NCBI GenBank assembly: GCA_002405835.1 | Contig: DHMO01000042.1 | Location: forward strand, 23,432 to 87,431 | Source of the DNA: Lentisphaeria bacterium UBA4640 | Lineage (GTDB): Bacteria; Verrucomicrobiota; Lentisphaeria; Victivallales; UBA1829 | DNA: 64,000 nt | Direction: 5' to 3' | Shown: positions 25,578-34,281 of the stretch, piece by piece | Layout of the letters: each line of letters opens with the position of its first letter | Position numbering within the stretch: position 1 is the stretch's first letter | Made by a program: the position numbers and the translations under genes | Notes under the pieces: generated by a model | The model's database searches: none | What the model saw: only the letters and a program-made list of their open reading frames with translations | Told to the model about the DNA's origin: nothing

Positions 25578-26896
25578 TCCTCGCGTTTCAGGGGGGCTGT
25601 GGATTCGATGTCTTCGCGCTTGTAGGAGTAAGTCACGCCCGGTTCCGGTTCAAAAATGACGCTTTTGTTTGACTGGGAAATAAGGCGTCCGTGGATCTGT
25701 TCGCCGGATTTGAGTTTCAGCAGGGTGTTCGCAATCCACATTTTCTGGGTGTCCAGACGTTTGATTTCTCCTTTGGCAACGTTGACTTTGACAATTTTCC
25801 GGTCGGGGCGCGCATGTTTGTGCACAAGCTGAAGCGTGTGCATTCCGGGCTTCAGACCGCGGACGGAGAATACTTTGGAGTTGTCCGAATTGGCGTCGGG
25901 GATGGTTGCACCGAGTTCCTTGCCGTCGAGATAGACCGTGATTCCGGCGGGGTAGGTGGCGAAGTCGATGCCGCCGGTGTTGACCTTCATGGAGAATGTA
26001 TGCGAAAGTTTTTCGCCGGCGGGGAGATCGAGCTGGACGGTTTCGGTGTCATAGCCGCTGCGGGAGGCGGTGACGGTGTACTTGCCGACCGGGAGGTTTT
26101 TGACGGTGACGGGCGCGGTTCCGTAGTCTTTGCCGTTGATGCGGATTGAGGCGTTGACCGGCTCGGTTGTGATGGAGAGCGCGCCGGGAAGCGGATTCAG
26201 TTTTACATTGACTGCCGTTGTTTTGTCGCGGTGGATTGTGACGGCCTGCTGGTAGGGCGTGTAGCCGCTGCTCTGGATTTTCAGCGTGTATCTGCCCTGT
26301 TCGTGCGAGCCGGAGTAGGGGGTGCGGCCGACGTCCTGTCCGTCAAGGTAGACGATTGCGGCTTTCGGGGCGGATTTGACGGAGAGTGTGCCGACGTTTG
26401 ACTGAAGGACGGTTTGAACCAGGCGCGGGCGGGCGTCGGAGATTTCCCATTCGACATTCCGCTGTGCATAGCCGCTGAGCTTCAGTGTTGCGGTGTACTT
26501 CCCGACGGGCAGATCCCGGACGCTGAACGGGGTCACACCGAGTTCTTTGCCGTCCATGATTACGGCGGCGCCCGCGGGTGTTGTCTGGAAGAGGACGGAG
26601 GCGGTCTGCTGTTTCAGCGTTTCCGTGATGTGAAGTTTCTGGCGGGGCTCCAGTCTGATGATTTTCCAGACGGTTTCATAGCCCGGTTTGGAGAGTTTGA
26701 GCAGGTGTGTTCCGGCGGGAATGCGGCAGCCGAACGGGGTTTTACCCTGCGGTTTGCCGAGAAGCACGACTTCCGCATCCTGCGGCTTCGAGTTGATGCG
26801 GAGTATCGCGCGCGGATCTTCCTGTTTTTTTTCTCCGCATCCTGCGAGGAGCAGGGCGAGTGCGGAAACAAGGGCGAAAAGAGAATATTTTTTCAT
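25574..26896 (-). CDS. PEGA-repeat lipoprotein
   Basis: 440 residues. A lipoprotein signal (KKYSLFALVSALALLLAGC) places the acylated Cys at residue 20. About five tandem ~70-residue PEGA domains follow (roughly 30-100, 100-168, 169-238, 239-303, 305-370). Typical markers are VLLGKPQGKTPF, IMDGKELGVTPFSVRDLPVGKYTATL, VYLDGQDVGRTPY and IRINGKDYGTAPVTVKNLPVGKYTVTA. A C-terminal segment of about 60 residues ends it. PEGA domains occur in surface-layer proteins and fused to kinases; their ligand is not known. It follows the FHA membrane-protein gene by 4 bases. Confidence 0.85.
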   Translation of the reverse strand: MKKYSLFALVSALALLLAGCGEKKQEDPRAILRINSKPQDAEVVLLGKPQGKTPFGCRIPAGTHLLKLSKPGYETVWKIIRLEPRQKLHITETLKQQTASVLFQTTPAGAAVIMDGKELGVTPFSVRDLPVGKYTATLKLSGYAQRNVEWEISDARPRLVQTVLQSNVGTLSVKSAPKAAIVYLDGQDVGRTPYSGSHEQGRYTLKIQSSGYTPYQQAVTIHRDKTTAVNVKLNPLPGALSITTEPVNASIRINGKDYGTAPVTVKNLPVGKYTVTASRSGYDTETVQLDLPAGEKLSHTFSMKVNTGGIDFATYPAGITVYLDGKELGATIPDANSDNSKVFSVRGLKPGMHTLQLVHKHARPDRKIVKVNVAKGEIKRLDTQKMWIANTLLKLKSGEQIHGRLISQSNKSVIFEPEPGVTYSYKREDIESTAPLKREE

Positions 26897-26900
26897 GAGG

Positions 26901-28241
26901 TCACTTCCTTCTCAGCTGCCTGTCGAATTCGAGCTTGTAGGTTTTGAGTTTGGGATATGCTTTGCTGTCGGGTCCGAGCAGATCCATGGCTTTCTGACAT
27001 TCGGCGGAGGCGCGGGCGTAGTCGCGCAGTTTGTAGAACTGCTGAATATTGAATTCAAGGTCGCGGCGGAGTTTTTCGAATTTCTGTTCCGCTTCAGCGA
27101 GATGTTTGCGGGCCACATCCCATTCCTGCGGTTTGGGGGAGAACTGCTCGAAGTATTCCATGGCGAGTTTGTAGCGGGAGATGGCCTGACGGAGGTTTTC
27201 CGGTTTCGCCTGATAGGATTCGTAAAGGTCCTCAGCCTTGCGGAAGGTCAGATGCGCATATTTTTGCATCTCTTCGACATTCATGGAGACGGAGATCAGA
27301 CCGTTGTTGTCGGAGAAGCGGTTGATGGCGTTTTCGATGGCTTCAAAGGAGCTTTTTGCGAAATTGTTGTGAACGGTGATGGTGTTCTGTTTATTGTTCT
27401 GGACAATGGTCAGGGTGCGGGTTTCGTCGGTATCCGTGGTGACGACATCATCAGAATCCTGCTGGAGCTTCATGAAGTCGGTGGCGAGAACGGCGTCGCG
27501 CAGCTCCTGCATTGCCTGCTCGGGAACGGCGGGAATCGTCTTCTGAAAATGGCGGTTGTATTTGAGATCGTCGAGCGTGAAATGCGCGGTGTTGTTCTCG
27601 ACGGTCAGAGCAAAACGGAAGATGTTGCCCGGTTCGGTTTTCGTGCGCTGGTAGTTCAGGACGAAATCCGGTTTCTTGACAGCCGCTGCACGGGAGTTCT
27701 CCGCTTTGGGTTCGACCATGTTGAGTTTGACGAAGACTGCGAGGACGATCAGCGCGAGTGCGAAGACAAGGACCGGATAGAGAAGTTTGAATTTTTTCTG
27801 TGCCGGAGCGGCCCCCTTCTTTTCCTCCTCTTTCTTTTTGTCTTTGGAAAAGAGCGTTTCGAGGGATTTCAGGTCGACGGACGGTTTGGACGGCTGTTCC
27901 GGGGCGGGAGTTGGAGCCGGGGCGGACGCTTCGGTTTTCGAGTCGGGGGTGACGAGCCGTTCGGCGAAAATGAGCGTCTGGTCGCCGATGACAATGGTGT
28001 CGCCGTCCGCAAGAACGGTTTCGGCGGAAATCTGCTTGCCGTTGAGGCGGGTTCCGTTGGTGCTGCCGAGATCAAGGATGGACCATGCGGAGCCGTTGAA
28101 GGTTATTTTCGCATGATAGCGCGAAACGCCGGTGACGAGAAGCTGGACGTCGTTGTCCTCTTCGCGTCCGACGGATACGCCGGGCGGTGTGAGTTCCATG
28201 CTGGTTCCCGCTCTGGGGCCGTTCAGAAAAAAGAGTTTCAT
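26901..28241 (-). CDS. FHA-domain membrane protein with coiled-coil C-terminus
   Basis: 446 residues. An N-terminal FHA domain (about 1-95) keeps the phosphothreonine-binding residues: Gly25-Arg26, Ser40-Arg-x-His43, and STNG at 60-63. A Pro/Ala-rich and then Lys/Glu-rich linker (100-150) leads to one membrane helix (about 154-171). A ~270-residue C-terminal region with TPR- or coil-like helices follows. Predicted topology is FHA in the cytoplasm and C-terminus outside. It overlaps the DUF192 gene by 4 bases and precedes the PEGA lipoprotein gene by 4. It could recruit phosphorylated partners to the secretion machine; no kinase is in view. Confidence 0.82.
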   Translation of the reverse strand: MKLFFLNGPRAGTSMELTPPGVSVGREEDNDVQLLVTGVSRYHAKITFNGSAWSILDLGSTNGTRLNGKQISAETVLADGDTIVIGDQTLIFAERLVTPDSKTEASAPAPTPAPEQPSKPSVDLKSLETLFSKDKKKEEEKKGAAPAQKKFKLLYPVLVFALALIVLAVFVKLNMVEPKAENSRAAAVKKPDFVLNYQRTKTEPGNIFRFALTVENNTAHFTLDDLKYNRHFQKTIPAVPEQAMQELRDAVLATDFMKLQQDSDDVVTTDTDETRTLTIVQNNKQNTITVHNNFAKSSFEAIENAINRFSDNNGLISVSMNVEEMQKYAHLTFRKAEDLYESYQAKPENLRQAISRYKLAMEYFEQFSPKPQEWDVARKHLAEAEQKFEKLRRDLEFNIQQFYKLRDYARASAECQKAMDLLGPDSKAYPKLKTYKLEFDRQLRRK

Positions 28242-28666
28242 GATTTGTCTCCGAATAAGTTCGTTGGTGCGGGAGCTGTTCCGGCGAGTCCGGACGGACG
28301 GGCGTTCAGTTCCGGAAGCAGTTCCACATCCAGATCAATATAATCTCCGGTCTGCGTGCCGGTCCGTGCGAGGGTCCCGGCGGGCAGTTCGATGGTGAGC
28401 ACGGCTGCGCGGCAGCCTTCACAGAGCCGCCAGGGCGGAAAGGCTGTGCGCTGATGAACAATCCGGTTGTTGCCGGAAAGAAACAGAAGGTCGATGGGCT
28501 GCGACATGAAGAGCGAATGAACGGCACTGCAGTGTTCAAAGACAAGGGCGTCGAAGTCGTCCGAGAAGCGGCGTCCGATCATGCCGCGCATCCGCGTGAA
28601 GAAGGCGCGCGCGCGGCGCGGTTCCTTCGCGAGAACAGTTTTGCGTGTGACATTGTGCAGAATCAT
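28238..28666 (-). CDS. DUF192 family protein
   Basis: 142 residues of the DUF192 fold (structure known from TM1668-like proteins, function not known). Marker segments: ARAFFTRMRGMIGR, ALVFEHCSAVHSLFMSQPIDLLFL and ELPAGTLARTG. No signal peptide, whereas many DUF192 proteins are exported. It lies 3 bases after tadC and overlaps the FHA-protein gene by 4 bases, so it is embedded in the Tad series. Confidence 0.8.
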   Translation of the reverse strand: MILHNVTRKTVLAKEPRRARAFFTRMRGMIGRRFSDDFDALVFEHCSAVHSLFMSQPIDLLFLSGNNRIVHQRTAFPPWRLCEGCRAAVLTIELPAGTLARTGTQTGDYIDLDVELLPELNARPSGLAGTAPAPTNLFGDKS

Positions 28667-28669
28667 AGG

Positions 28670-29554
28670 TCAGCGCATCGCTTTCATTGCCTGGAGAATT
28701 ACGGGACCGAGCATCAGCAGGAAGACGGCGGGGAAGATGAAGAGAACGACCGGCATGAGGAGTTTTACCGGAGCTTCGCCGGCGAGTTTTTCCGCGAGGG
28801 CGAAACGCTTGTTGCGGAGCTGATCGCTCTGAATGCGGAGGAGTCCGCCGATGCTGATACCGAGTTCATCCGCCTGGACGATGGCGTTCAGGACGGCGGA
28901 AAGTTCGGGCTGCTGGGTGCGCTGCGCCATGTCGCGGAGCGCGGTCTGGCGTTTTTTGCCGAGCTGAATTTCCTGAAGCGCGCGCATGAACTCTTCGCCG
29001 AGGGGGTCGACCGGGCGCCGCGCGAGGATGTCCTTGAGTGCGGAAAGAAAGTCTTTTCCGGCTTCGACGGAAAGTGTGAGCAGGTCGAGAAGGTTCGGGA
29101 GGGCGCGGAGAATCGAGAAATGGCGTTTGCTTACCATGTTGCGCAGCCAGGCACCGGGATAGATGTAGAACATGGCGAGGAGGACGAGTCCGTAAAGCAG
29201 TTTGCCCGCGGTTCCGCAGAGAATCATGACGATGACGCCGAGTCCGAGCAGCAGAATGCGCGCGGCGAGGAAACGTTCCGCGGAAAGCGTCTGGTCGTAT
29301 CCCGCCATCATGAGCTGGTTTGAGGTCTTGCGGAGGGAGTCCTGAAAGAGCTGCGCGTGCATGAGCGGAAGAAGGTTGCCTGTCAGCGGAAGCACGATTT
29401 TGATGAGAACCGGAACCGGCTTGCGGATTTCGAGCGGTTCGCCCGCGTTCTTGTCGAATTCAATGGAGGAGAGGGCGCCGATGATGAGACAGAGCACCGC
29501 GGTGCAGGAAATTCCGGCGCAGAGCGCGGCGGCGGTTGTCAGAAGCAGATCCAT
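28670..29554 (-). CDS. tadC: Tad inner-membrane platform protein TadC (GspF-type)
   Basis: 294 residues: an N-terminal helix, a pair of helices near 110-150, a cytoplasmic GspF domain (RALPNLLDLLTLSVEAGKDF, then ADELGISIGGLL) and C-terminal helices. With TadB it forms the inner-membrane platform on which the TadA ATPase acts in Tad/Flp pilus assembly. The gene order tadA-tadB-tadC is conserved. It starts 15 bases after tadB ends. Confidence 0.88.
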   Translation of the reverse strand: MDLLLTTAAALCAGISCTAVLCLIIGALSSIEFDKNAGEPLEIRKPVPVLIKIVLPLTGNLLPLMHAQLFQDSLRKTSNQLMMAGYDQTLSAERFLAARILLLGLGVIVMILCGTAGKLLYGLVLLAMFYIYPGAWLRNMVSKRHFSILRALPNLLDLLTLSVEAGKDFLSALKDILARRPVDPLGEEFMRALQEIQLGKKRQTALRDMAQRTQQPELSAVLNAIVQADELGISIGGLLRIQSDQLRNKRFALAEKLAGEAPVKLLMPVVLFIFPAVFLLMLGPVILQAMKAMR

Positions 29555-29569
29555 GAGCCGTTGTCCTCC

Positions 29570-30460
29570 TTAAATGTCGATGTTGGTGATTTTGCGGATG
29601 ACGAGAAAGCCGGTCACAACCAGTGCAATCGCGGCGAACAGCAGAAGAATTCCGAGCGGGGAATTCAGAAAAGCGTTGACCATGTCGGGAGCGATGTACG
29701 CCATTGCGGCGAGGAGCAGGAACGGCATGGCGCCGATGATGATCGCCTGAAGCCTCCCCTGGGCGGTCAGCGCGGAAACTTTGCGGGTGATGCGGAGACG
29801 TTCCCGGATGACGTAGGCGAGACGTTCCAGAACGTTTGTCAGTTCGCCGCCTGTCTGACGCGCGGTGATGACGGCGATGGCGACCAGTTCAAAATCTTTG
29901 GAGCCGACGCGTTTGGACATTTTCGAGAAGGCTTCATCGAAGCTCACGCCGAGTCGCAGCTCCTGTGTCAGGAGATTGAATTCGAAGGAGATCGGGTGGC
30001 GGTTGGCTTTTGCGATTTCATCGAGCGCCTGCGGAAGGCTGAATCCCGCCTTGAGCGAGCCGCTGATGGAGAGAAGCGCATCTTCGAGCTGTTCATTGAA
30101 TTTCGCGAGACGCTGGTTTTTGAGGAAACGCAGGTAGAAGCGCGGCGCAGGGAAGGCGACGATAAGCCCGACTGTCCCGAAAAGGAAAATTTTTGCAGCG
30201 GAGAGCGTTCCTGTGAAGGCGGCGAACGCGATTCCGAGGAATGCGCCGAGTCCGGCGAATGCGAGGCTCAGATAAAAAATTTTCTCCGGCGGCATCTGAA
30301 GCAGAATGTCGTCGTACTGCACGGAGGTTTCTTCGATGTACCGCTCCTTGTAGCGGTTGGAGGCTTCGGTGATGAAGTCGACAATGACAATGGTCGCGCA
30401 GGTGACGGCGAGCGCGGAGCAGAGGCATGCGATCAGAGTCAGGTTGGTCAGCAGTTCCAT
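29570..30460 (-). CDS. tadB: Tad inner-membrane platform protein TadB (GspF-type)
   Basis: 296 residues with N-terminal helices (about 5-28, 62-105) and a GspF domain: LEDALLSISGSLKAGFSLPQAL and ARQTGGELTNVLERLA. Two C-terminal helices end it. It is paired with TadC. Its start overlaps the stop of the ATPase gene by one base, so translation is coupled. Confidence 0.9.
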   Translation of the reverse strand: MELLTNLTLIACLCSALAVTCATIVIVDFITEASNRYKERYIEETSVQYDDILLQMPPEKIFYLSLAFAGLGAFLGIAFAAFTGTLSAAKIFLFGTVGLIVAFPAPRFYLRFLKNQRLAKFNEQLEDALLSISGSLKAGFSLPQALDEIAKANRHPISFEFNLLTQELRLGVSFDEAFSKMSKRVGSKDFELVAIAVITARQTGGELTNVLERLAYVIRERLRITRKVSALTAQGRLQAIIIGAMPFLLLAAMAYIAPDMVNAFLNSPLGILLLFAAIALVVTGFLVIRKITNIDI

Positions 30461-32178
30461 CAGCGATCCTCTCCTTTCAGCATTCCTCGGGTGAAGATTT
30501 CGAGGTCGAGTTTGAGCCCGGCGCGCTTGATGTCCTCCATGAACGAAGGCAGATTGCCGGAGGGAACGTGGCGCCCTGTCATTTTGCCGTTGGCGTCCCA
30601 GCCGTCCTGATGATAGGTGAAGATATCCTGCATGGTGATCATATCGCCTTCCATGCGGGTGATTTCAGAGATGTTTGTGACTTTTCGCGTGCCGTCCTTT
30701 TCGCGGTTGATCTGAACGATGATTGCAATAGCGGAGGCGATCTGTTCGCGGATTGCGCGGAGCGGCAGGTCGAATCCCGCCATGAGGACGAGTGTTTCGA
30801 GACGCGAAAGAGCGTCGCGCGGAGTGTTCGCGTGGATGGTGGTGAGCGAGCCGTCGTGGCCGGTGTTCATTGCCTGAAGCATGTCGAGCGCTTCACCGCC
30901 GCGGCACTCGCCGATGACGATGCGGTCTGGACGCATTCGCAGGGAGTTGCGGACGAGGTCGCGGATATTGACTTCGCCCTTGCCTTCGATGTTTGCGGGA
31001 CGCGATTCGAGACGGACCACATGGTCCTGGCGCAGCTGGAGTTCCGCCGCGTCTTCAATGGTGATGATGCGTTCGGTATCGGGCAGGAACGAGCTCAGAA
31101 TGTTGAGCAGCGTCGTTTTTCCGGAACCGGTTCCGCCGGAGATGATGATATTTTTGCGGAGTTTGACGCAGACGTTCAGGAAATCCGCCATTTCATAAGA
31201 GATGGAGCCGAAACGGACAAGGTCGTCGATCTGCAGCGGGTTCCGCGAGAATTTACGGATGGTGATTGTCGGCCCGACAAGCGAGAGCGGCGGGATGATT
31301 GCGTTTACACGGGAACCGTCCTGGAGACGCGCGTCGACCATCGGGGAGCTTTCATCGATGCGGCGTCCGAGGGGCGAGACGATGCGTTCGATTGCCGCGA
31401 TGACCTGGTGATTGTCGGCAAACGCCATATCGGTTTTATGCAGAACGCCTTTGGTTTCGACGTAGACGCTGTCGGGTCCGTTCACCATGATTTCGGAGAT
31501 TTCCGGCATGGCGATGAGGTCTTCAAGCGGTCCGAGCCCGATGGCTTCATGAACGAGTTCGCGTTCAATCTTGTCGGTTGTCACGCCCGCGGGGAGGGTG
31601 ACGGTGAGCTCGGAGATGATTTCATGAATGGTGTCTTTCGCCTTTTTCTCAAGATCTTCCTGCGCGGTTCCTGCGAGGACCATGCGTTTGAGGTTCAGGC
31701 GTTTGAGCAGTTCGATGTGTGCAAGACGTTTGATTTCCTGTACGAACGGGCGTGCGGCAAGCGGAATTCCGGAGACTGCGAGAATCGGAATTTCATGTTT
31801 GCCCTGATTGTTCAGCGGACGCGGCGCGGGTGTGTGCGGAGGTGGTGCGGGAACGGGTTTCGGCGGTTCCGGCTTCTGCGCTTCGCGGTCTTCTGTGCCG
31901 AGTGCGAGGATTTCCGCTTCGCCGATGCGGACGCGGCTGCCGGGGCGGATGTGAACGGTCGTGTCATGAAACGCTTCGCCGTCGACTTCAATTCCTCCGC
32001 CGAGATCGGCGATTTTGAGGTCGGTATCGGTTGCGATGAACTGGCAGTGACGCGGAACCACGCCCGGCGCATTGAGCGTCAGGTGGCTTGCGGGGCTTGA
32101 ACCGACCCGGTAGGTTCCCGGAACGAGGCGGGCTTTGATTTCGTCGCGCCCGGGAATTCTGATCAGGATTTCATACAT
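30460..32178 (-). CDS. TadA/CpaF-type secretion ATPase with N-terminal FHA-like domain
   Basis: 572 residues. The C-terminal ~430 are a CpaF/TadA hexameric ATPase that powers Tad pilus assembly: IISGGTGSGKTTLLN is Walker A (about 346-360), IEDAAELQL the Asp box, MRPDRIVIGECRGGEALDMLQAMNTGH Walker B with the His-box region. Residues 1-95 form an FHA-like domain, then a Pro-rich linker (100-122). The FHA core lacks the usual phosphopeptide residues: Gly26-Ser27 instead of Gly-Arg, VPRH instead of SxxH, and no STNG. It may therefore be a protein-interaction module only. Overlaps tadB by one base. Confidence 0.9.
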   Translation of the reverse strand: MYEILIRIPGRDEIKARLVPGTYRVGSSPASHLTLNAPGVVPRHCQFIATDTDLKIADLGGGIEVDGEAFHDTTVHIRPGSRVRIGEAEILALGTEDREAQKPEPPKPVPAPPPHTPAPRPLNNQGKHEIPILAVSGIPLAARPFVQEIKRLAHIELLKRLNLKRMVLAGTAQEDLEKKAKDTIHEIISELTVTLPAGVTTDKIERELVHEAIGLGPLEDLIAMPEISEIMVNGPDSVYVETKGVLHKTDMAFADNHQVIAAIERIVSPLGRRIDESSPMVDARLQDGSRVNAIIPPLSLVGPTITIRKFSRNPLQIDDLVRFGSISYEMADFLNVCVKLRKNIIISGGTGSGKTTLLNILSSFLPDTERIITIEDAAELQLRQDHVVRLESRPANIEGKGEVNIRDLVRNSLRMRPDRIVIGECRGGEALDMLQAMNTGHDGSLTTIHANTPRDALSRLETLVLMAGFDLPLRAIREQIASAIAIIVQINREKDGTRKVTNISEITRMEGDMITMQDIFTYHQDGWDANGKMTGRHVPSGNLPSFMEDIKRAGLKLDLEIFTRGMLKGEDR

Positions 32179-32181
32179 GAA

Positions 32182-32976
32182 TCAGTACCTCAGACGCGTG
32201 TTTTTCTGTTCCCGTTCCTTCATATAGCGGTTGACGTTCTGCTGGAGGTATTTCCAGTTGACGCTCTGCAGGTCGGTGGCGACGGCGGCGTCTTCATAGT
32301 TGCGCAGGCTCATCTGAATGCGTCCCTTCTGGGAAGCGAAGATGATCATTTCAACCTCTTTGGGGGAGAGTTCGAGAGTAACGGTCGAATATCCGCGGGC
32401 GATGCGTTTGCCTTCCTGCACGCCGTAATCGGTTCCGGTTGCGATGACGCGCACTTTCTGAAGGATGGTGAGCGTGATGGTGTCGAGCGTGGAGTCGCCG
32501 CGCATGTCGGGGAACTTGAAGGTTCCGATGAGATCGACGTAGTTGTTCGGCTGGACGAGTCCGGAAACGGATGCGGTCTGGTCGACGGCGATGGAGACTG
32601 CGCGGTATCCGGGCTGAATGAGGCGGGTGAGTCCCTCTTTGCCGCCTGAGACGGCGTTCTGCAGGTCATTCCACTGCAGGATTTTTCCGCGCTGGATGGA
32701 GAGCTGCGCTTTGCGGTTGATGATGAGGCTCTTCTGGCTGTATGGAATATGACGGCTGGAGGAGAGCTGCGAGGCGTACATTTTGATTTTTGCGCCGCGG
32801 ATGGCGTCTTCGGTGATCGGTTCGTTTTCTGCGATGTCTTTCACGAGCTGAATGACGGCGACTTCGGTGGTTGCCGCCTGGATTTTTTTCTTTTCCTGGT
32901 TGATCTGCTGGAATGTGAGCATGAAAGCCATCACTCCGAAAAACACTGCCGCCAAAAGTAAAAGTTTCTGCTTCAT
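32182..32976 (-). CDS. cpaB: Flp pilus assembly protein CpaB/RcpC
   Basis: 264 residues: an N-terminal membrane anchor (KQKLLLLAAVFFGVMAFML), then a SAF/CpaB domain with IQLVKDIAENEPITEDAIR and PGYRAVSIAVDQTASVSGLVQPNNYVDLIGTF. CpaB sits in the periplasm and helps assemble the Tad secretin and pilus. I chose ATG 32976, which has AGGG at 8 bases; the frame is open to 33039 but adds no conserved sequence. The usual partner cpaC/rcpA (secretin) is missing here. It begins the Tad series and lies 3 bases before the ATPase gene. Confidence 0.88.
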   Translation of the reverse strand: MKQKLLLLAAVFFGVMAFMLTFQQINQEKKKIQAATTEVAVIQLVKDIAENEPITEDAIRGAKIKMYASQLSSSRHIPYSQKSLIINRKAQLSIQRGKILQWNDLQNAVSGGKEGLTRLIQPGYRAVSIAVDQTASVSGLVQPNNYVDLIGTFKFPDMRGDSTLDTITLTILQKVRVIATGTDYGVQEGKRIARGYSTVTLELSPKEVEMIIFASQKGRIQMSLRNYEDAAVATDLQSVNWKYLQQNVNRYMKEREQKNTRLRY

Positions 32977-33070
32977 CGTCAAATCCCTGTTAGAAGTTAG
33001 TCTCAGGGGAGAATATAATTGAACAAAAGCAAAAATCAAGGCGGGAAAAATTGTTTTTATGAGAGGAATA

Positions 33071-33108
33071 TAAAAAATCTCCCGGAAATTGCAGATTTTC
33101 CGGGAGAT
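33071..33108 (-). terminator. Rho-independent terminator of the flavodoxin operon
   Basis: Arms ATCTCCCGGAAA (33077-33088) and TTTCCGGGAGAT (33097-33108), 8-base loop, followed on the minus strand by six T. It ends the DUF3793-flavodoxin transcript before the Tad genes. Confidence 0.85.
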
Positions 33109-33135
33109 GATGCGGCGGGAAGTCCGGCGGTTGTG

Positions 33136-33630
33136 TTATTTCATTTCTGCGCGGAGCTGATCGCACCACTTTGCGATGCGGTCGGCGGTCTTGTCCGGCT
33201 CGTTCGTGTCGTCGAGTGCGAGCCCGCAGAAGAAACCGTCCTGATCCGCCGTTGACGCTGTATGCGTGTAGCCTGCGGAGGAGGTTTTGCCGATGAGCGC
33301 TGCTCCGCGTTCTTCCAGTTTGTCGGCGAGGGTGCGCATGGAATCGACGTAGGAGTCGGCGAATCCGCACTGGTCGCCCATGGCGAAGACGGCGGCTTTT
33401 TTGCCTTTGAGGTCGATGCCGTCCAGCATCTGAACTCCGGCGAACCAGTCGTCCTGCAGGTCTCCGACGCCCCAGGTGGAAGTTCCGAGGATAAGCAGAT
33501 CCGCCTGGAAATCGGCAGGGGCTGCGTTTGCGACATTAATCGCCGTTGTTCCGAAGTTTGCCGCGATGATGTTCGCGGCGGCTTCCGTGCATCCGGTTGT
33601 GCTTCCGAAGATTACTTTTACGTCAGACAT
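33136..33630 (-). CDS. Flavodoxin
   Basis: 164-residue long-chain flavodoxin, an FMN electron carrier that can replace ferredoxin when iron is short. The phosphate loop is GSTTGCTEAAA near residue 9. The FMN loops are GTSTWGVGDLQDDW (the 50s loop with Trp) and GDQCGFADSYVDSM (90s loop). Its start overlaps the DUF3793 gene by 8 bases. Two DtxR-box-like palindromes lie upstream of the operon, which fits an iron-responsive role. Confidence 0.92.
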   Translation of the reverse strand: MSDVKVIFGSTTGCTEAAANIIAANFGTTAINVANAAPADFQADLLILGTSTWGVGDLQDDWFAGVQMLDGIDLKGKKAAVFAMGDQCGFADSYVDSMRTLADKLEERGAALIGKTSSAGYTHTASTADQDGFFCGLALDDTNEPDKTADRIAKWCDQLRAEMK

Positions 33631-34243
33631 AACTGACCTCCTTCATATTGATTTCCGAGGTTATTTTTTCAAGACATACTCCGATGTCCTGATAGGTTTC
33701 GAGAATTTTTTCCGCGAGGCTTTCGACGGAGCTGTAGAGTTTCATTCTGCGGAGCGACTCCGCCGGGTCGCCGAACACCTGCCAGATTCCGTGCGGAACC
33801 GGCGTCCGTTTTTCTTTGCGCAGATAGCCGATGACGTCTTTCGGCGGATATCCGAGGAAGAATCCGATTTCATGCGGCAGATTTTCTTCGTCAAACCGCT
33901 TCTGCAGAAATTTCAAAGCCGCGGCGACGGAGAGTTCTTCCGGATAGCCGAGCCGTGCGAGTTCCTCCCGGATGACCGGATTGCGGAGAGTCTCCTGCAG
34001 CAGTTCCGGCTGATAGAACAGAAGTAGCGAACTTTCCGCATCTTTGCGGAGAAAACGGCATGGAAGACGGAGTGTCGCGAGGATTTCCGCCTGATGAATG
34101 CAGAAACTCTGTTCGGGTTTGCTCCGGTAGCATTTTCTGACCCGCAGGAATTCCGCCGGTTTGACGCCGCTCCGCACAGGGGCGGTTTTAATCAGAAGAA
34201 ACTTCATCAGCTCCTTCCGGTGTTCGCACTGTTCGCCGCTCAT
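33623..34243 (-). CDS. DUF3793 family protein
   Basis: 206 residues, soluble. The marker HEIGFFLGYPPKDVIGYL, followed later by WQVFGDPAES, matches DUF3793, a family of unknown function common in anaerobes and often next to flavodoxin genes. N-terminal half contains CYRSKPEQSFCIHQAEILATL. It overlaps the flavodoxin gene by 8 bases and heads the operon. Co-transcription suggests a role in heme, iron or flavin physiology, which is unproven. Confidence 0.8.
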   Translation of the reverse strand: MSGEQCEHRKELMKFLLIKTAPVRSGVKPAEFLRVRKCYRSKPEQSFCIHQAEILATLRLPCRFLRKDAESSLLLFYQPELLQETLRNPVIREELARLGYPEELSVAAALKFLQKRFDEENLPHEIGFFLGYPPKDVIGYLRKEKRTPVPHGIWQVFGDPAESLRRMKLYSSVESLAEKILETYQDIGVCLEKITSEINMKEVSYV

Positions 34244-34267
34244 GTCTCCTCTTTCTGTTTTATGTAA

Positions 34268-34281
34268 TTAGTTTTAGCTAA
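34268..34281. promoter_or_regulatory. DtxR-box-like palindrome (site 1)
   Basis: TTAG-N6-CTAA, reading TTAGTTTTAGCTAA. The DtxR/IdeR consensus contains TTAG-GTTAGC-CTAA, so half-sites and spacing agree. It lies 24 bases upstream of the DUF3793-flavodoxin operon, a position suited to repression. Confidence 0.45.
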
